DNA from: Synechococcus sp. NOUM97013
GTDB taxonomy: Bacteria > Cyanobacteriota > Cyanobacteriia > PCC-6307 > Cyanobiaceae
Reading direction: 5' to 3'
Assembly: GCF_014279815.1 (NCBI RefSeq)
Contig: NZ_CP047941.1
Span: forward strand, 2,232,001 to 2,296,000
DNA length: 64,000 nt
Made by a program: the position numbers and the translations under genes. Shown piece by piece: positions 27,675 through 37,634 of the stretch. Under the pieces are notes generated by a model, which worked only from the letters and a program-made list of their open reading frames with translations, ran no database searches and was not told the origin of the DNA. Within the stretch, counting starts at the first letter, position 1. Each line of letters opens with the position of its first letter.

Positions 27675-27929
27675 TCAGGAGAGCAGTGCATCGAGCTCAC
27701 CGGCTCGCTCCAGGGCATGCAGATCATCACAACCACCGATATGGCGGTCATCGATGAAGATCTGCGGAACACTGCGACGGCCATCGCCCCGGGCAGCCAT
27801 GGCGTCACGGCCCGGCTCATCCCCATCCACGGAATGCTCGGTGTAAGCGACACCCTTGCGATCCAGAAGCTGTTTGGCGCGCACGCAGAAGGGGCAGGTG
27901 CGCCAGGTGTAGATCTCGACGCTCGGCAT
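27675..27929 (-). CDS. grxC: Glutaredoxin (GrxC type)
   Basis: The 84-residue dithiol glutaredoxin has the active site CPFC in 'YTWRTCPFCVRAKQLL', the cis-Pro 'SVPQIFIDDRHIGGCDDLHAL' and the usual single-domain length. It reduces disulfides and mixed glutathione disulfides in the cytoplasm. It is upstream of gshB in the same direction and divergent from prfB, with about 100 bases between the starts. Confidence 0.95.
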   Translation of the reverse strand: MPSVEIYTWRTCPFCVRAKQLLDRKGVAYTEHSVDGDEPGRDAMAARGDGRRSVPQIFIDDRHIGGCDDLHALERAGELDALLS

Positions 27930-28032
27930 GGGGCCTTCAACGGGGGACCTGAATCCTATTCAGCACCGGTCGGCAACCCCGGATGCAGCATTCCGCACTG
28001 ATAACGTCGCGACACCCGTCCAACGCACTCCG

Positions 28033-29161
28033 TTGCTCGACCTCACCGACTTCAAGCGCGACCTTTCCGAGCTCACTGACCGCCTGGGCAATGCCCAGGA
28101 CTGTCTTTGACGTTCCTGCACTGAACGCACGACAGCAGGACCTCGAACAGCTCGCCGCACAACCGGATTTCTGGGACGACCAGCAGAACGCCCAGAAGCA
28201 GATGCGACGCCTCGATGAGGTGAAAGCGCAACTCCAGCAGCTCACGTCCTGGCAGGGCGCGGTCGGCGATGCCCAGGCCACGCTCGAGCTTTACGACCTG
28301 GAGCCCGACGACGACATGCTTGCCGAAGCCCAGGGTGGCCTCGATCAACTGCGCAAGGAGCTAGATCGTTGGGAGCTGGAACGTCTGCTCAGCGGTGAAT
28401 ACGACAAAGAGGGAGCGGTGCTCTCGATCAATGCCGGAGCCGGTGGCACGGATGCTCAGGACTGGGCTCAGATGCTGCTACGGATGTACACCCGCTGGGC
28501 AGAAGACCAGGGCATGAAGGTGTCCGTCGACGAACTCAGCGAAGGGGAGGAAGCGGGAATCAAGAGCGCCACGATCGAAATCGAGGGTCGCTATGCCTAC
28601 GGCTACTTGCGCAATGAGAAAGGCACCCATCGCCTGGTGCGCATCTCTCCGTTCAACGCCAACGACAAGCGTCAGACCAGCTTCGCGGGCGTTGAGGTGA
28701 TGCCCAAGCTGGAAGAAGAAGTCGACATCGACATCCCTGAGAAGGATCTGGAAGTCACCACCAGCCGCTCCGGCGGTGCCGGCGGTCAGAACGTGAACAA
28801 GGTGGAAACCGCCGTTCGCATCCTGCACATCCCCACAGGGCTCGCGGTGCGCTGCACCCAGGAACGTTCCCAGCTGCAAAACAAAGAAAAAGCCATGGCC
28901 TTGCTCAAGGCCAAGCTGCTAGTGATTGCCCAGGAACAGAGGGCGGCAGAAATCGCCGACATCCGTGGCGACATCGTGGAAGCGGCCTGGGGTAACCAGA
29001 TCCGCAACTACGTGTTTCACCCTTATCAGATGGTCAAGGATCTCCGCACCCAGGAGGAGACCAACGATGTGCAGGCCGTGATGAACGGCGAGCTGGATTC
29101 CTTCATCCAGGCTCTGTTGCGCCAGGGTGTGGACAGCCCAGGACAAGACGACGAGAGCTGA
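28033..29161 (+). CDS. prfB: Peptide chain release factor 2, programmed +1 frameshift
   Basis: RF2 ends translation at UGA and UAA. The zero frame from a probable TTG at 28033 reads [19 protein letters not shown] and stops at TGA 28108-28110; the +1 frame from 28109 continues [19 protein letters not shown] to the stop at 29159. The join is the classic CTT TGA C site. The main frame has the GGQ loop '[18 protein letters not shown]' and the codon-recognition segment. No in-frame ATG lies near the conserved N-terminus (the next is at 27928, overlapping grxC), so the start is unsettled. It is followed by DUF3285, three bases on. Confidence 0.95.
28105..28111 (+). other. Programmed +1 frameshift site of prfB
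   Basis: The sequence CTT TGA C sits at 28105-28111. An AGGA (28097-28100) lies four bases before the CTT and may act as the stimulatory Shine-Dalgarno-like element. Slippage on CTT skips T28108, so that decoding resumes at GAC 28109. This autoregulatory device depends on RF2 level at the UGA. Confidence 0.93.
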
Positions 29162-29163
29162 CC

Positions 29164-29367
29164 ATGAGCGACAAGCCTGAAGCGATCGCCACCCCGGCCG
29201 ACGCCCCAACTACCACCACACCCCCGCCCAGCTTCGTGAAGCAGGCCATGCGCAACATGGTGCGCAAAGGCAGCAAGAGCCTGTTTCACTTCGGACTGAC
29301 CGCAGCCGGTTTCATCGGCTTCATCCTGGTGGTGGCCTGGCTTGGCAGACCCACACTGCCCCAGTGA
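29164..29367 (+). CDS. DUF3285 small membrane protein
   Basis: The 67-residue protein has a Pro/Thr-rich N-terminus (residues 8-24), a basic segment 'MRNMVRKGSKSLFHFGLTA' and one transmembrane helix at residues 46-62. The basic segment and helix match the DUF3285 family, which is conserved in cyanobacteria and of unknown function. It starts three bases after the prfB stop, and the ybeY start overlaps its stop (GTGA), so it belongs to the prfB-ybeY-dgkA-trpG run. Confidence 0.9.
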   Translation: MSDKPEAIATPADAPTTTTPPPSFVKQAMRNMVRKGSKSLFHFGLTAAGFIGFILVVAWLGRPTLPQ

Positions 29368-29993
29368 CATCAGCCGTGACATCCGCACCGCTGCCCTCGG
29401 CCGATGCCCCCAGCTTTGCGCTGGATCTGGCCTTCACACCGGCCGACATGAGCCTGGTGAAGGCGATCGCTGGCAGCGCCGAGCATCAACGGCTCTGCTG
29501 CGGCGAAGCCTGGGATGCAACCCTGCGACTCTGGCTCCGCCACCTTGCCCAGACCGGTGGTGACGCCGTGCCCGAGCCCCTGCTGAACTGCGAAGAAGTC
29601 TGCCTGGGCCTGCAGTTCGTCAATGACGAGGAGATCGCCGAGCTGAATCAACGCTGGCGCAACAAAGCCAGTGCCACCGATGTTCTCTCCTTCTCAGCGC
29701 TGGAAGCCGAGATGCCCCTTGAGGGCGATCCCAGCGTGGAACTCGGGGACATCATCGTGTCGGTGCCGACTGCGGAACGCCAGGCGCTGGAACAGAACCA
29801 CAGCCTGGAGCGGGAGCTCTGCTGGCTGGTGAGCCATGGGCTGCTGCATCTGCTGGGATGGGACCATCCCGACGACGCCTCCTTAATGACCATGCTGCAG
29901 TGCCAGGAGCAGCTGCTTGCCATGGCCGGTATGGTTCATTCCCATGGTGAGATCGACTGTGAATCAGCAGATGAAATCACTGCTGGACCCTGA
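29364..29993 (+). CDS. ybeY: Endoribonuclease/rRNA maturation factor YbeY
   Basis: YbeY is a zinc-dependent RNase for 16S rRNA 3'-end processing and ribosome quality control. The 209-residue protein has the zinc motif HGLLHLLGWDH, 'NDEEIAELNQRWRNKASATDVLSF' in part and 'ELGDIIVS'. The first 50 residues are a lineage-specific extension. The start is GTG at 29364, overlapping the DUF3285 stop. Its 3' end overlaps the dgkA start region. Confidence 0.95.
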   Translation: MTSAVTSAPLPSADAPSFALDLAFTPADMSLVKAIAGSAEHQRLCCGEAWDATLRLWLRHLAQTGGDAVPEPLLNCEEVCLGLQFVNDEEIAELNQRWRNKASATDVLSFSALEAEMPLEGDPSVELGDIIVSVPTAERQALEQNHSLERELCWLVSHGLLHLLGWDHPDDASLMTMLQCQEQLLAMAGMVHSHGEIDCESADEITAGP

Positions 29994-30444
29994 AGACGAA
30001 GCATCGGTGTCTGAGGAGATCACCCAGCGCGGCACCCGACGTGCCCACCACGCCGCCCATCGCGGAGCCTGGAAGATCGCGGGCGACCTGCCCTCCAGCT
30101 TCCGCTATGCCGCCCAAGGCCTGGGCTACGGCTTCGTTAGCCAACGCAACTTCCGCATCCACGTCAGCATCGGCAGCGTGGTGTTCGGCCTGGCGCTCTG
30201 GCTGGGGCTTCCCTCGATTCAACTGGCGGTGCTGGTGCTCACAGTGGCCGCCGTGCTGGTGCTCGAACTGCTGAACACCGCCATCGAGTCGGTGGTGGAT
30301 CTGGCCATCGGCCGGCGGTTCCATCCGCTGGCGAGAATCGCCAAAGACTGTGCCGCCGCCGCGGTTCTGGTGGCCGCGATCAGCTCGCTGGTGATCGCGC
30401 TACTGCTGCTGCTCCCTCCCCTGCTCTCTCGTCTCAGCCTCTAA
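29971..30444 (+). CDS. dgkA: Diacylglycerol kinase, prokaryotic type
   Basis: DgkA or undecaprenol kinase phosphorylates lipid alcohols in the membrane. From ATG at 29971 the product is 157 residues, with three helices (about 66-84, 88-105, 125-150), the 'GYGFVSQRNFRIHVSIG' entry and the signature 'LELLNTAIESVVD' followed by 'KDCAAAAVLVAAI'. Upstream in-frame ATGs at 29917 and 29944 would overlap ybeY more. The N-terminal 40 residues are charged and variable. In cyanobacteria the true lipid substrate is not certain. Confidence 0.92.
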   Translation: MKSLLDPEDEASVSEEITQRGTRRAHHAAHRGAWKIAGDLPSSFRYAAQGLGYGFVSQRNFRIHVSIGSVVFGLALWLGLPSIQLAVLVLTVAAVLVLELLNTAIESVVDLAIGRRFHPLARIAKDCAAAAVLVAAISSLVIALLLLLPPLLSRLSL

Positions 30445-30447
30445 GCG

Positions 30448-31056
30448 ATGCTCCTGGTCATCGACAACTACGACAGCTTCACCTTCAACCTGGTGCAGTA
30501 CTTCGGCGAGCTGGCGGCGCAGCATCCCCTGGCCGCGGAACTGCGCGTGGAGCGCAACGATGCCTTGACGGTGGCTGAGATTCGCGATCTGAAACCGGAC
30601 GCGATCCTGCTCTCACCGGGCCCCGGCGATCCCGATCAAGCCGGCATCTGCCTGCAGGTGCTGAAGGAACTCTCTCCAGCGATTCCCACCCTGGGCGTCT
30701 GCCTGGGCCATCAGGCCCTCGCCCAGGCCTACGGCGGACGGGTGGTGCGCGCAGCCGAGCTGATGCATGGCAAAACCTCACCGGTGTTGCACCGGGGCGA
30801 AGGCGTCTTTGCCGGGCTGCCGCAACCGCTCACAGCCACCCGATATCACAGCCTGATCGCCGAGCGGGAGACTCTCCCGGAGTGCCTCGAGGTCACCGCC
30901 TGGCTCGAGGACAACACGGTGATGGGACTGCGCCACCGGCAGTACCCCCATCTCCAGGGCGTGCAATTCCACCCCGAAAGTGTGCTCACCGAGGCCGGGC
31001 ACAAGCTGCTGGCCAACTTCCTGCGTCAGGCCGAAGCCCGGGTTCAACACTGCTAA
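30448..31056 (+). CDS. trpG: Anthranilate/aminodeoxychorismate synthase glutamine amidotransferase
   Basis: This class I glutamine amidotransferase delivers ammonia to anthranilate synthase (and probably to p-aminobenzoate synthase as a shared subunit). The 202-residue protein has '[17 protein letters not shown]', '[13 protein letters not shown]', the nucleophile in '[15 protein letters not shown]', 'RYHSLIAE' and the His/Glu motif '[12 protein letters not shown]'. It starts 3 bases after dgkA. Whether it serves Trp, folate or both cannot be told from sequence. Confidence 0.94.
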   Translation: MLLVIDNYDSFTFNLVQYFGELAAQHPLAAELRVERNDALTVAEIRDLKPDAILLSPGPGDPDQAGICLQVLKELSPAIPTLGVCLGHQALAQAYGGRVVRAAELMHGKTSPVLHRGEGVFAGLPQPLTATRYHSLIAERETLPECLEVTAWLEDNTVMGLRHRQYPHLQGVQFHPESVLTEAGHKLLANFLRQAEARVQHC

Positions 31057-31082
31057 CTTCCTGGGCCAGCGGCCTCTCCTCC

Positions 31083-31826
31083 ATGACTCTCCTTCCGCAG
31101 CGCCAGGGTCCTGGACGCACCGTGAGCGCTCTTGCCGCCGGGTTGACGCTGGGCGTACTGGTCGGAATGCCCGGTCACACCGGAGGAGTGTCCATCACCA
31201 GCTACGGCCACAGCGCCCTGTTGATTCGCGGAGGTGGCCAGTCGGTGCTGGTGAATCCCTTCCGGGCTGTGGGTTGTGCCAAAGGCCTGGCCGAGCCGCG
31301 CGTCAGCGCCACGGTCACCCTGGCCAGCTCAGAACTTCCCGACGAAGGAGCCCGCCTCGGCGGTGGGACCTACCTATCGAAGCCAGGCTCCTATCGCGTC
31401 GGCGGCCTGGATCTGGAAGGTTTCGCCGCTCCCCATGACCGCGTGGGCGGACGCCGCTTCGGGGACGCCACAATCTGGCGCTGGCAACAAGGCGGCCTGA
31501 ACTTTGCCCACCTGGGCGGAACCGCAGCCCCCCTGAGCGGGGAGGACAAGGTGCTGCTCGGCCGGCCGGATGTGTTGATCCTCGGCGTGGGAGGCGGCGG
31601 CAAGGTGTACGACGGCGAGGAGGCCGCGGAGGTGGTGCGTCAGCTCAACCCCAGGCGGGTGATTCCTGTGCAGTACGTCACCGGCGATGCCCCGGCAGGA
31701 TGCGACCAGGGGGGCGTTCAGCCCTTTCTGGATGCCCTGCGTGGCGCCGAAGTGCGCCGCGTAGGACCGAGCCTGACCCTCCCCGGCACTCTGGGGGACG
31801 GAACCGTGGTTGACGTGATGCGCTGA
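31083..31826 (+). CDS. Secreted MBL-fold metallo-hydrolase-like protein
   Basis: The 247-residue protein begins with a hydrophobic segment (residues 13-30) likely to be a signal or anchor, then a metallo-beta-lactamase-like core of the UlaG/YtkL type: 'SITSYGHSALLIRGGGQSVLVNPF', 'FAAPHDRVGG', 'LNFAHLGGTA', 'PDVLILGVGGG' and 'LNPRRVIPVQYVTG'. The canonical HxHxDH is missing, with a few His kept ('GHSAL', 'APHD', 'HLGG'), as in several UlaG-like relatives, so catalysis is uncertain. The start at 31083 is chosen because upstream residues are antisense-free but shared with trpG. Confidence 0.83.
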   Translation: MTLLPQRQGPGRTVSALAAGLTLGVLVGMPGHTGGVSITSYGHSALLIRGGGQSVLVNPFRAVGCAKGLAEPRVSATVTLASSELPDEGARLGGGTYLSKPGSYRVGGLDLEGFAAPHDRVGGRRFGDATIWRWQQGGLNFAHLGGTAAPLSGEDKVLLGRPDVLILGVGGGGKVYDGEEAAEVVRQLNPRRVIPVQYVTGDAPAGCDQGGVQPFLDALRGAEVRRVGPSLTLPGTLGDGTVVDVMR

Positions 31827-31837
31827 GTGGGCAGCGC

Positions 31838-32947
31838 TCAGCTCTCGAGCTGCGCGTAGGTCGTCCAGAAACGCTGCATCTGTTCGAGGGTGCCGATGCT
31901 CACACGCAACGCACCATCAATCTGTGGCTTGCCGGCCATGCCGCGCACCAGGATGCCGGCGCTGCGCAGCTGCTGCTCCACGGCTTCGGCCGATCGCCGC
32001 GGCCAGACCAGCAAGTAGTTACCACCGTCGCAATGGAAGACGGCACCAGATTGCGTTAATTGCGAAACGAGATAGTCTCGAGCACGTGCCACCTCAGCCA
32101 CATAGTGATCGGTGTAGTCCTGATCGCCCAGAGCTGCAAACGCCGCTGTTACCGCCAGGCTGTTGACGTCATAGGGACCGGTGACCCGGCTGACCCGGTC
32201 GACCACCCCCGCGGCACCGATGGCAAATCCCATGCGCAAACCAGCGAGACCGGCGGTCTTGGCCAGGGAGCGCAGCACCAGCAGATTGGCGTGGACATTG
32301 AAGTCCACCTTGGGCAGCACACTGTCGCCGGTGAACGCCTCATAGAGCTCGTCCACCACCAGCAGGGTGCCTGGCGCCGCCGCGGCCAGCTCCAGCACCT
32401 GCTCTGCGGGAACACGGGTGCCCGTGGGGTTGTTGGGGTTGCAGAGCATCAAAATTTTTGGCCTGCGCTGCAGGGCCGTGCGCATCGCCTCCAGCGGAAA
32501 GCGAAAACCCGGAAGGTCATGGGGCAGGGCCTCGATGGCCATCCCCTGCATACCCGCACACGGGGCGTAATAACCGAAGGTGGGACTGGTGGTCAGCAGC
32601 GTGTCACCGGCCGATCCGTAGGCATGGATCACCGCATGGATCGCAGCATCCACACCGTTGAAGAGCCCCACCTGGTCGATGGTCAGGGGATGGGCAAGCC
32701 CGGCTGGCGAGGCCTGCAGGTTGGCGATTAAGGCCTCTCGTAATCCGTCATATTCCGGGTACACCGCGACCTGATCAGCCGGGTAGGAGCGAAGCGCCTC
32801 CGTGACCGCAGGGCTGGGACCAATGGTGTTCTCGTTGAAGTCGAGACGCAGCAGACCCCGGCGCCCCTCCAGAGGCGCGCTGTAACCCCGAAGGCGTTCC
32901 ACATCGGGACGAGCTTCGGGAGCAGGAATCGGTTCAGGCATGGCCAT
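31838..32947 (-). CDS. hisC: Histidinol-phosphate aminotransferase-like PLP enzyme
   Basis: The 369-residue class I/II aminotransferase has 'LRLDFNENTIGPSPAV', 'YPEYDGLREALIA', 'LCNPNNPTGTRVP', 'LLVVDELYEAF' and the PLP lysine in 'LRSLAKTAGLAGLRMGFAIG'. These fit HisC, which transaminates imidazole-acetol phosphate. A second, CobD-like member of the superfamily is at 59064. No his gene is next to it. ATG at 32947 or 32941 may be the start. Confidence 0.82.
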   Translation of the reverse strand: MAMPEPIPAPEARPDVERLRGYSAPLEGRRGLLRLDFNENTIGPSPAVTEALRSYPADQVAVYPEYDGLREALIANLQASPAGLAHPLTIDQVGLFNGVDAAIHAVIHAYGSAGDTLLTTSPTFGYYAPCAGMQGMAIEALPHDLPGFRFPLEAMRTALQRRPKILMLCNPNNPTGTRVPAEQVLELAAAAPGTLLVVDELYEAFTGDSVLPKVDFNVHANLLVLRSLAKTAGLAGLRMGFAIGAAGVVDRVSRVTGPYDVNSLAVTAAFAALGDQDYTDHYVAEVARARDYLVSQLTQSGAVFHCDGGNYLLVWPRRSAEAVEQQLRSAGILVRGMAGKPQIDGALRVSIGTLEQMQRFWTTYAQLES

Positions 32948-33049
32948 CAGCGATGAATCGCATCTCCTGGAGGGTGGTGCCGAAGCAAGGCAAAGAGATG
33001 AACCACCCCAAACTATTCACAGCCACCCAACAGAGCGCAGCGTCAGCCT

Positions 33050-34792
33050 GTGCCCACCGATGATGCAAGCACTGCAGCAATCGGCCGGATGACCGCCAGC
33101 TCCAGCGCATCGACGCCAGCCACCACCTCCAGCTTCGCTGAGTTCGCTCAGCAGGTGGATTACTCGCTGATGCGGCAACTGCGGCCCGATCCGCAGTCCA
33201 CTCCGGATGGACAGGATCACCGCGCACGACAAGTGCGTTCCGGCCACTACGTGCCAGTGACGCCGACACCGCTTCCCAATCCCGAGTACATCGCCCACAG
33301 CCCTGAGCTCTTCGCTGCGCTGGGCTTGGACGAAACCCTGGTCCACGACGGCGACTTCCGCAGTGTGTTCTCCGGCGAGCTCAGCCACATGAGCGAACCG
33401 ATGCGCCCCCATGGCTGGGCGACTGGCTACGCCTTGTCGATCTACGGCACGGAATACGTGCAGCAGTGCCCCTTCGGCAATGGCAACGGCTACGGCGATG
33501 GGCGCGCCATCTCCGTGGTTGAAGGGGTGTTTGAGGGTCAGCGCTGGGAGATGCAGCTGAAGGGCGGCGGACCGACGCCCTATTGCCGTGGTGCTGATGG
33601 TCGGGCTGTGCTCCGGTCGAGCGTGCGCGAATTCCTGGCCCAGGAGTTCATGCATGCCCTGGGGATTCCCACGTCCCGCTCCCTGACGCTTTACGTCTCC
33701 CACGACGAGACCGTGCGTCGCCCCTGGTATTCGGGCGCCTCACCCTCCATGGACCCCGACATCCTGGTCGACAATTCAGCGGCGATCACCACGCGAGTGG
33801 CGCCATCGTTCCTGCGGGTGGGTCAGCTGGAGCTGTTCGCACGACGGGCCCGCAGCGAAGCGCACCCTGAGGCCAATCAGGAGCTGGAGATGATCGTGCA
33901 GCATCTGATCGAGCGGAATTACAGAGAAGAGATTGATGGCGCCCTGCCGTTCCCGGCGCAGGTGGTGCAGCTGGCGCGGTTGTTCCGGGAACGCCTAATC
34001 AGCCTGGTGTGCCATTGGATGCGCGTGGGCTATTGCCAGGGCAACTTCAATAGCGACAACTGCGCCGCCGGCGGCTTCACCCTCGACTACGGACCGTTCG
34101 GCTTCTGCGAACTATTCGACCCACGCTTTCAGCCCTGGACCGGCGGGGGAATTCATTTCTCCTTTTTCAACCAACCGAAAGCGGCGGAGACCAACTACCG
34201 AATGTTCTGGTCAGCGCTCAAAACGCTGCTGAAGGATTACCCCACCGAAACAGCGGAACTGGATGCACTGCATGCAACCTTCAGCGAAGCCATCAAGGCC
34301 GAACTGGATGCCATGTGGGCTCGCAAGCTCGGCCTGGCCAGCGTGGCTCCGGAGCTGATCGGCGATCTGCTGCAGCTGATGGTGGCCTCAAAGGCGGATT
34401 ACACGATTGTTTTCCGTGAATTGGCATCCCTGCCCAACGAGGTCACGCCGCTGAAGCGGGGCTTCTACGTACCCAGCGATGCAGAGCTCGAGGCGCAATG
34501 GAACGCCTGGCTGAGGCGTTGGCACCAGCAGCTGAGTGGCAGTGGCGAACCCGAAGAGATCGCCGCTGCGATGCGACATACCAATCCCGCCATCACCTGG
34601 CGCGAATGGTTGATCGCCCCGGCCTATGAGCAGGCGGCTCACGGTGATTACAGCCTGGTGCGCGAACTGCAGACGGTGTTCCGCAACCCCTATGAACCGC
34701 TCTCAGCCGAACTCGCTGATCGCTACGACCAACTGCGACCACGGGAGTTCTTTGGCGCCGGAGGCATCTCCCACTACAGCTGTTCGTCTTAA
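33050..34792 (+). CDS. selO: Protein adenylyltransferase SelO (YdiU family)
   Basis: SelO is a pseudokinase-fold enzyme that transfers AMP to proteins in redox defence. The protein has 'SHMSEPMRPHGWATGYALSIYGTEY' in part, 'WEMQLKGGGPTPYCRGADGRAVLRSSVREFLAQEFMHAL' in part, and the catalytic/metal segment 'GNFNSDN' then 'LDYGPFGF'. The first residue of the usual HGxxNxDN motif is Gln here (codon 34037-34039). It ends 'SCSS', keeping the C-terminal Cys that is selenocysteine in animal SelO. GTG 33050 is used; ATG at 33089 is an alternative since the first 30 residues are low complexity. It overlaps the convergent asparaginase gene by four bases. Confidence 0.92.
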   Translation: MPTDDASTAAIGRMTASSSASTPATTSSFAEFAQQVDYSLMRQLRPDPQSTPDGQDHRARQVRSGHYVPVTPTPLPNPEYIAHSPELFAALGLDETLVHDGDFRSVFSGELSHMSEPMRPHGWATGYALSIYGTEYVQQCPFGNGNGYGDGRAISVVEGVFEGQRWEMQLKGGGPTPYCRGADGRAVLRSSVREFLAQEFMHALGIPTSRSLTLYVSHDETVRRPWYSGASPSMDPDILVDNSAAITTRVAPSFLRVGQLELFARRARSEAHPEANQELEMIVQHLIERNYREEIDGALPFPAQVVQLARLFRERLISLVCHWMRVGYCQGNFNSDNCAAGGFTLDYGPFGFCELFDPRFQPWTGGGIHFSFFNQPKAAETNYRMFWSALKTLLKDYPTETAELDALHATFSEAIKAELDAMWARKLGLASVAPELIGDLLQLMVASKADYTIVFRELASLPNEVTPLKRGFYVPSDAELEAQWNAWLRRWHQQLSGSGEPEEIAAAMRHTNPAITWREWLIAPAYEQAAHGDYSLVRELQTVFRNPYEPLSAELADRYDQLRPREFFGAGGISHYSCSS

Positions 34793-35790
34793 AGGCGCGT
34801 GATTGGGAGGAGTTCCAACAACTGCTCCCGATCCATCCCGGCCATCACAGCGAGCGATAACAACACACGCGCTTTCTGGGGGTTGAGCACACCAGCCGGG
34901 AGCAAGCCCAATTGGGCATCATGCTCAGCAAGATGCACAGGCCCAGACCCGCAGCGGTTGGCCCGCAGCATCAGCGGCCGCGGGCTAGCCCATGCCTCCA
35001 ACACACGGCATTCGCCAGCTGACAACTGGCCGGCGCCAGTGCCAGTGAACACCAGGCCCGCAACACCGGCATTGAGACAGGCGCTCAGCACAATTGGCTC
35101 AGGCTCTACGCAGCCGTAAACGATCGGCACCTGGGGCCATTGCTCCGGTAAATCGAGCCCAGCGAAGGGCACATGCCGAGGTCCGCTCGCCATTGGCAGA
35201 TGAACGCCAACGTCGTCCACCCAGCCCAACGGCCCTCTGCCGGGACTGGCGAAGGCCCCCACCCCCTGGGTGGCCACCTTGGTGACATCGCGAGCGCCAT
35301 GGATCTGGCCATCCATCACCACCAGCACACCCTGCCCACGCGCCTCCGGGCTGACTGCCACATGCACCGCCTGGAACAGATTCAATGGCCCATCGGCACT
35401 GAGAGCTGTGGCCGGGCGCATCGCTCCCACCAGCACCACCGGTCGACGGTCATCAATGAGCAACTGCAGCAACCAGGCGGTTTCCTCGAGGGTGTTGGTG
35501 CCATGGGTGATCACCACTCCGGCTAGCTCCGGGTTTGTCGCGAAGGCAGCGCGAATGCGCCGCACCAAGGCACGCCAGTGCGCAAACAGCAGGTCGGCGC
35601 TGTCGACGTTGGCGACTTGCTCCACAGTGATCGCCGCAAGGCCCTGCAGCTGGGGCACCGCCGCCACCAGGGCATCGCCCCCAAAAACGCCCGCGGTGTA
35701 GTCGTTCAGCGTGGCGCTGTCGGCTGCACAGCCGGCAATGGTGCCACCCGTGGCCAGCAGCAGCAGCCGGGGCAAGCCGGATCTGCTCAC
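34789..35790 (-). CDS. ansA: L-asparaginase
   Basis: The 333-residue protein has the first active-site motif '[10 protein letters not shown]', the second '[17 protein letters not shown]' and '[22 protein letters not shown]', as in L-asparaginase I/II. It lacks a signal peptide, so it is expected to be cytoplasmic. It hydrolyses Asn to Asp and ammonia. The start overlaps the argS stop by four bases, so it follows argS in one transcript. Confidence 0.92.
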   Translation of the reverse strand: MSRSGLPRLLLLATGGTIAGCAADSATLNDYTAGVFGGDALVAAVPQLQGLAAITVEQVANVDSADLLFAHWRALVRRIRAAFATNPELAGVVITHGTNTLEETAWLLQLLIDDRRPVVLVGAMRPATALSADGPLNLFQAVHVAVSPEARGQGVLVVMDGQIHGARDVTKVATQGVGAFASPGRGPLGWVDDVGVHLPMASGPRHVPFAGLDLPEQWPQVPIVYGCVEPEPIVLSACLNAGVAGLVFTGTGAGQLSAGECRVLEAWASPRPLMLRANRCGSGPVHLAEHDAQLGLLPAGVLNPQKARVLLSLAVMAGMDREQLLELLPITRL

Positions 35791-37574
35791 ATCCGCTCCA
35801 ACGTGGCAATGCCGAGCAGGCCGAGGCCGGCCTTGAGCGTGTCGGCGGTGAGACGGCAGAGGGCCAGGCGCGAAGGCAGCGCCTCAGCGTCAGCCTTGAG
35901 TACGGGCACCTGGTCGTAGAAGCGGTTGAACACCTGGCTGAGCTCGAACAGATAGCTGCACAACCGGTTGGGGAGCAGCTCCTCCTCCACCTCGGCGATC
36001 ACGGCATCGAACTTGAGCAGCTCCCGCACCAGGGCCCACTCCTGGGGCTCGCTGAACTGGAGTTGGTCGGCCGCCACATCGAGATCGCCACCCTTGCGAG
36101 CGATCCCGGCAATGCGCACCACCGCGTAGAGCAGATAGGGAGCGGTGTTGCCCTGGAGGGCCAACATGCGATCGAAGGAGAACTGATAATTGGTGATCCG
36201 GTTCTGGCTGAGGTCGGCGTATTTCACCGCCGCCAAACCCACGGTGCCGGCCACGTGCTGGATGAACTCCTCCGGCTCGCTGCGCTCCTCCTCCTTGAGG
36301 CGCGAGCGCAGGTCCGCCTCCGCACGTTCCACGGCCTCATCGAGCAGATCCCGCAGACGCACGGTGTCACCGGCGCGGGTCTTGAGCTTCTTGCCGTCTT
36401 CCCCTTGCACCAATCCAAAGGGCACGTGCTCCAGGCGAGCGCCGTCAGGGATCCAGCTAGCCCGTTCGGCCACCTGGAACACCCCTGCAAAGTGATTGGC
36501 CTGACCGGAATCGGTCACGTAGATCACCCGACGGGCCGCATCGCCATCAGGGGCCTCTGCGAACCGGTAACGAATCGCAGCCAGGTCTGTGGTGGCGTAA
36601 TTGAAGCCACCATCGCTCTTCTGAACGATCACCGGTAGCGGTTTTCCGTCCTTGCCGCTGACCCCCTCCAGGAAAACGCACTCCGCACCGTCATCGGTGA
36701 CCAGCAAACCCGTCTGCTTCAGCCCATCGATCACCGCCGGCAAGAAAGGGTTGTAGAACGACTCCCCACGTTCGCTGAGGCGAATGTCGAGCCGGTCGTA
36801 GATCTTCTGGAACTCGCGCCGCGACTGATCGCAGAGGAGACCCCAGGCCTTCAACGACAGAGGATCACCACCCTGCAGCTTCACCACCTCCTCGCGGGAT
36901 GTGGTCTGGAACGCCTCGTCATCATCGAAGCGCTTCTTCGCCTCGCGGTAAAAGGCCACCAGGTCACCGAGGTCGATGGCATCCGCGGTGTCGAGCGCTT
37001 CGGGAGCCACCTGCTTGAGATGGGTGATCAGCATCCCGAACTGGGTGCCCCAGTCGCCCACATGGTTGAGCCGCAGCACCGGGTGCCCACGGAACTCCAG
37101 CACCCGCGCCAACGAGTCACCGATGATCGTGGAGCGCAGGTGCCCCACATGCATCTCCTTGGCGATGTTGGGACTGGAGAAGTCCACCACCACCGGCGCC
37201 GCGTTGCTCACCGCCGGCACACCAAGCCGTTCGTCCCCCAGCCGTGCCGACACCTCCTGGGCTAGCCGCTCTGGACGGATCGTGAGGTTGATGAAGCCAG
37301 GCCCGGCGATCTGAGGGTCCAGACACAACTCGGTGAAAGCCGCATCCGCTTGCAGCTGCTCCACGATGGCCGTCGCGATCTGGCGCGGCGCCTGCTTCAG
37401 CGGCTTGGCCAGGGGCAAGGCACCATTGGCCTGGAAATCGCCGAATTCCGGCTTGCTCGCTGGCGCCAACTGGGGATCCAAACCAGCCTCCCCTGCCTCA
37501 GCCCAGGCCTCGGGGAAGGCCCGTTGCAAGGCACCACGCAATTGGGTTTCAAGGGCGTTGGCGATGCGCAGCAT
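35787..37574 (-). CDS. argS: Arginyl-tRNA synthetase
   Basis: The class I enzyme (595 residues from ATG at 37574) has the N-terminal '[13 protein letters not shown]' (Add1 domain), the HIGH-like '[19 protein letters not shown]', '[11 protein letters not shown]', and the DALR C-terminus beginning '[19 protein letters not shown]' in part and ending '[12 protein letters not shown]'. In the KMSK position it reads '[13 protein letters not shown]'. The frame extends to 37595, but MLRIANALE is the usual start. Confidence 0.97.
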   Translation of the reverse strand: MLRIANALETQLRGALQRAFPEAWAEAGEAGLDPQLAPASKPEFGDFQANGALPLAKPLKQAPRQIATAIVEQLQADAAFTELCLDPQIAGPGFINLTIRPERLAQEVSARLGDERLGVPAVSNAAPVVVDFSSPNIAKEMHVGHLRSTIIGDSLARVLEFRGHPVLRLNHVGDWGTQFGMLITHLKQVAPEALDTADAIDLGDLVAFYREAKKRFDDDEAFQTTSREEVVKLQGGDPLSLKAWGLLCDQSRREFQKIYDRLDIRLSERGESFYNPFLPAVIDGLKQTGLLVTDDGAECVFLEGVSGKDGKPLPVIVQKSDGGFNYATTDLAAIRYRFAEAPDGDAARRVIYVTDSGQANHFAGVFQVAERASWIPDGARLEHVPFGLVQGEDGKKLKTRAGDTVRLRDLLDEAVERAEADLRSRLKEEERSEPEEFIQHVAGTVGLAAVKYADLSQNRITNYQFSFDRMLALQGNTAPYLLYAVVRIAGIARKGGDLDVAADQLQFSEPQEWALVRELLKFDAVIAEVEEELLPNRLCSYLFELSQVFNRFYDQVPVLKADAEALPSRLALCRLTADTLKAGLGLLGIATLERM

Positions 37575-37634
37575 GGACAGCAGCGAGAAATGCAATCCGC
37601 CTGATCATCCCCCGGCACGGGCAGCGCCCGGCCA

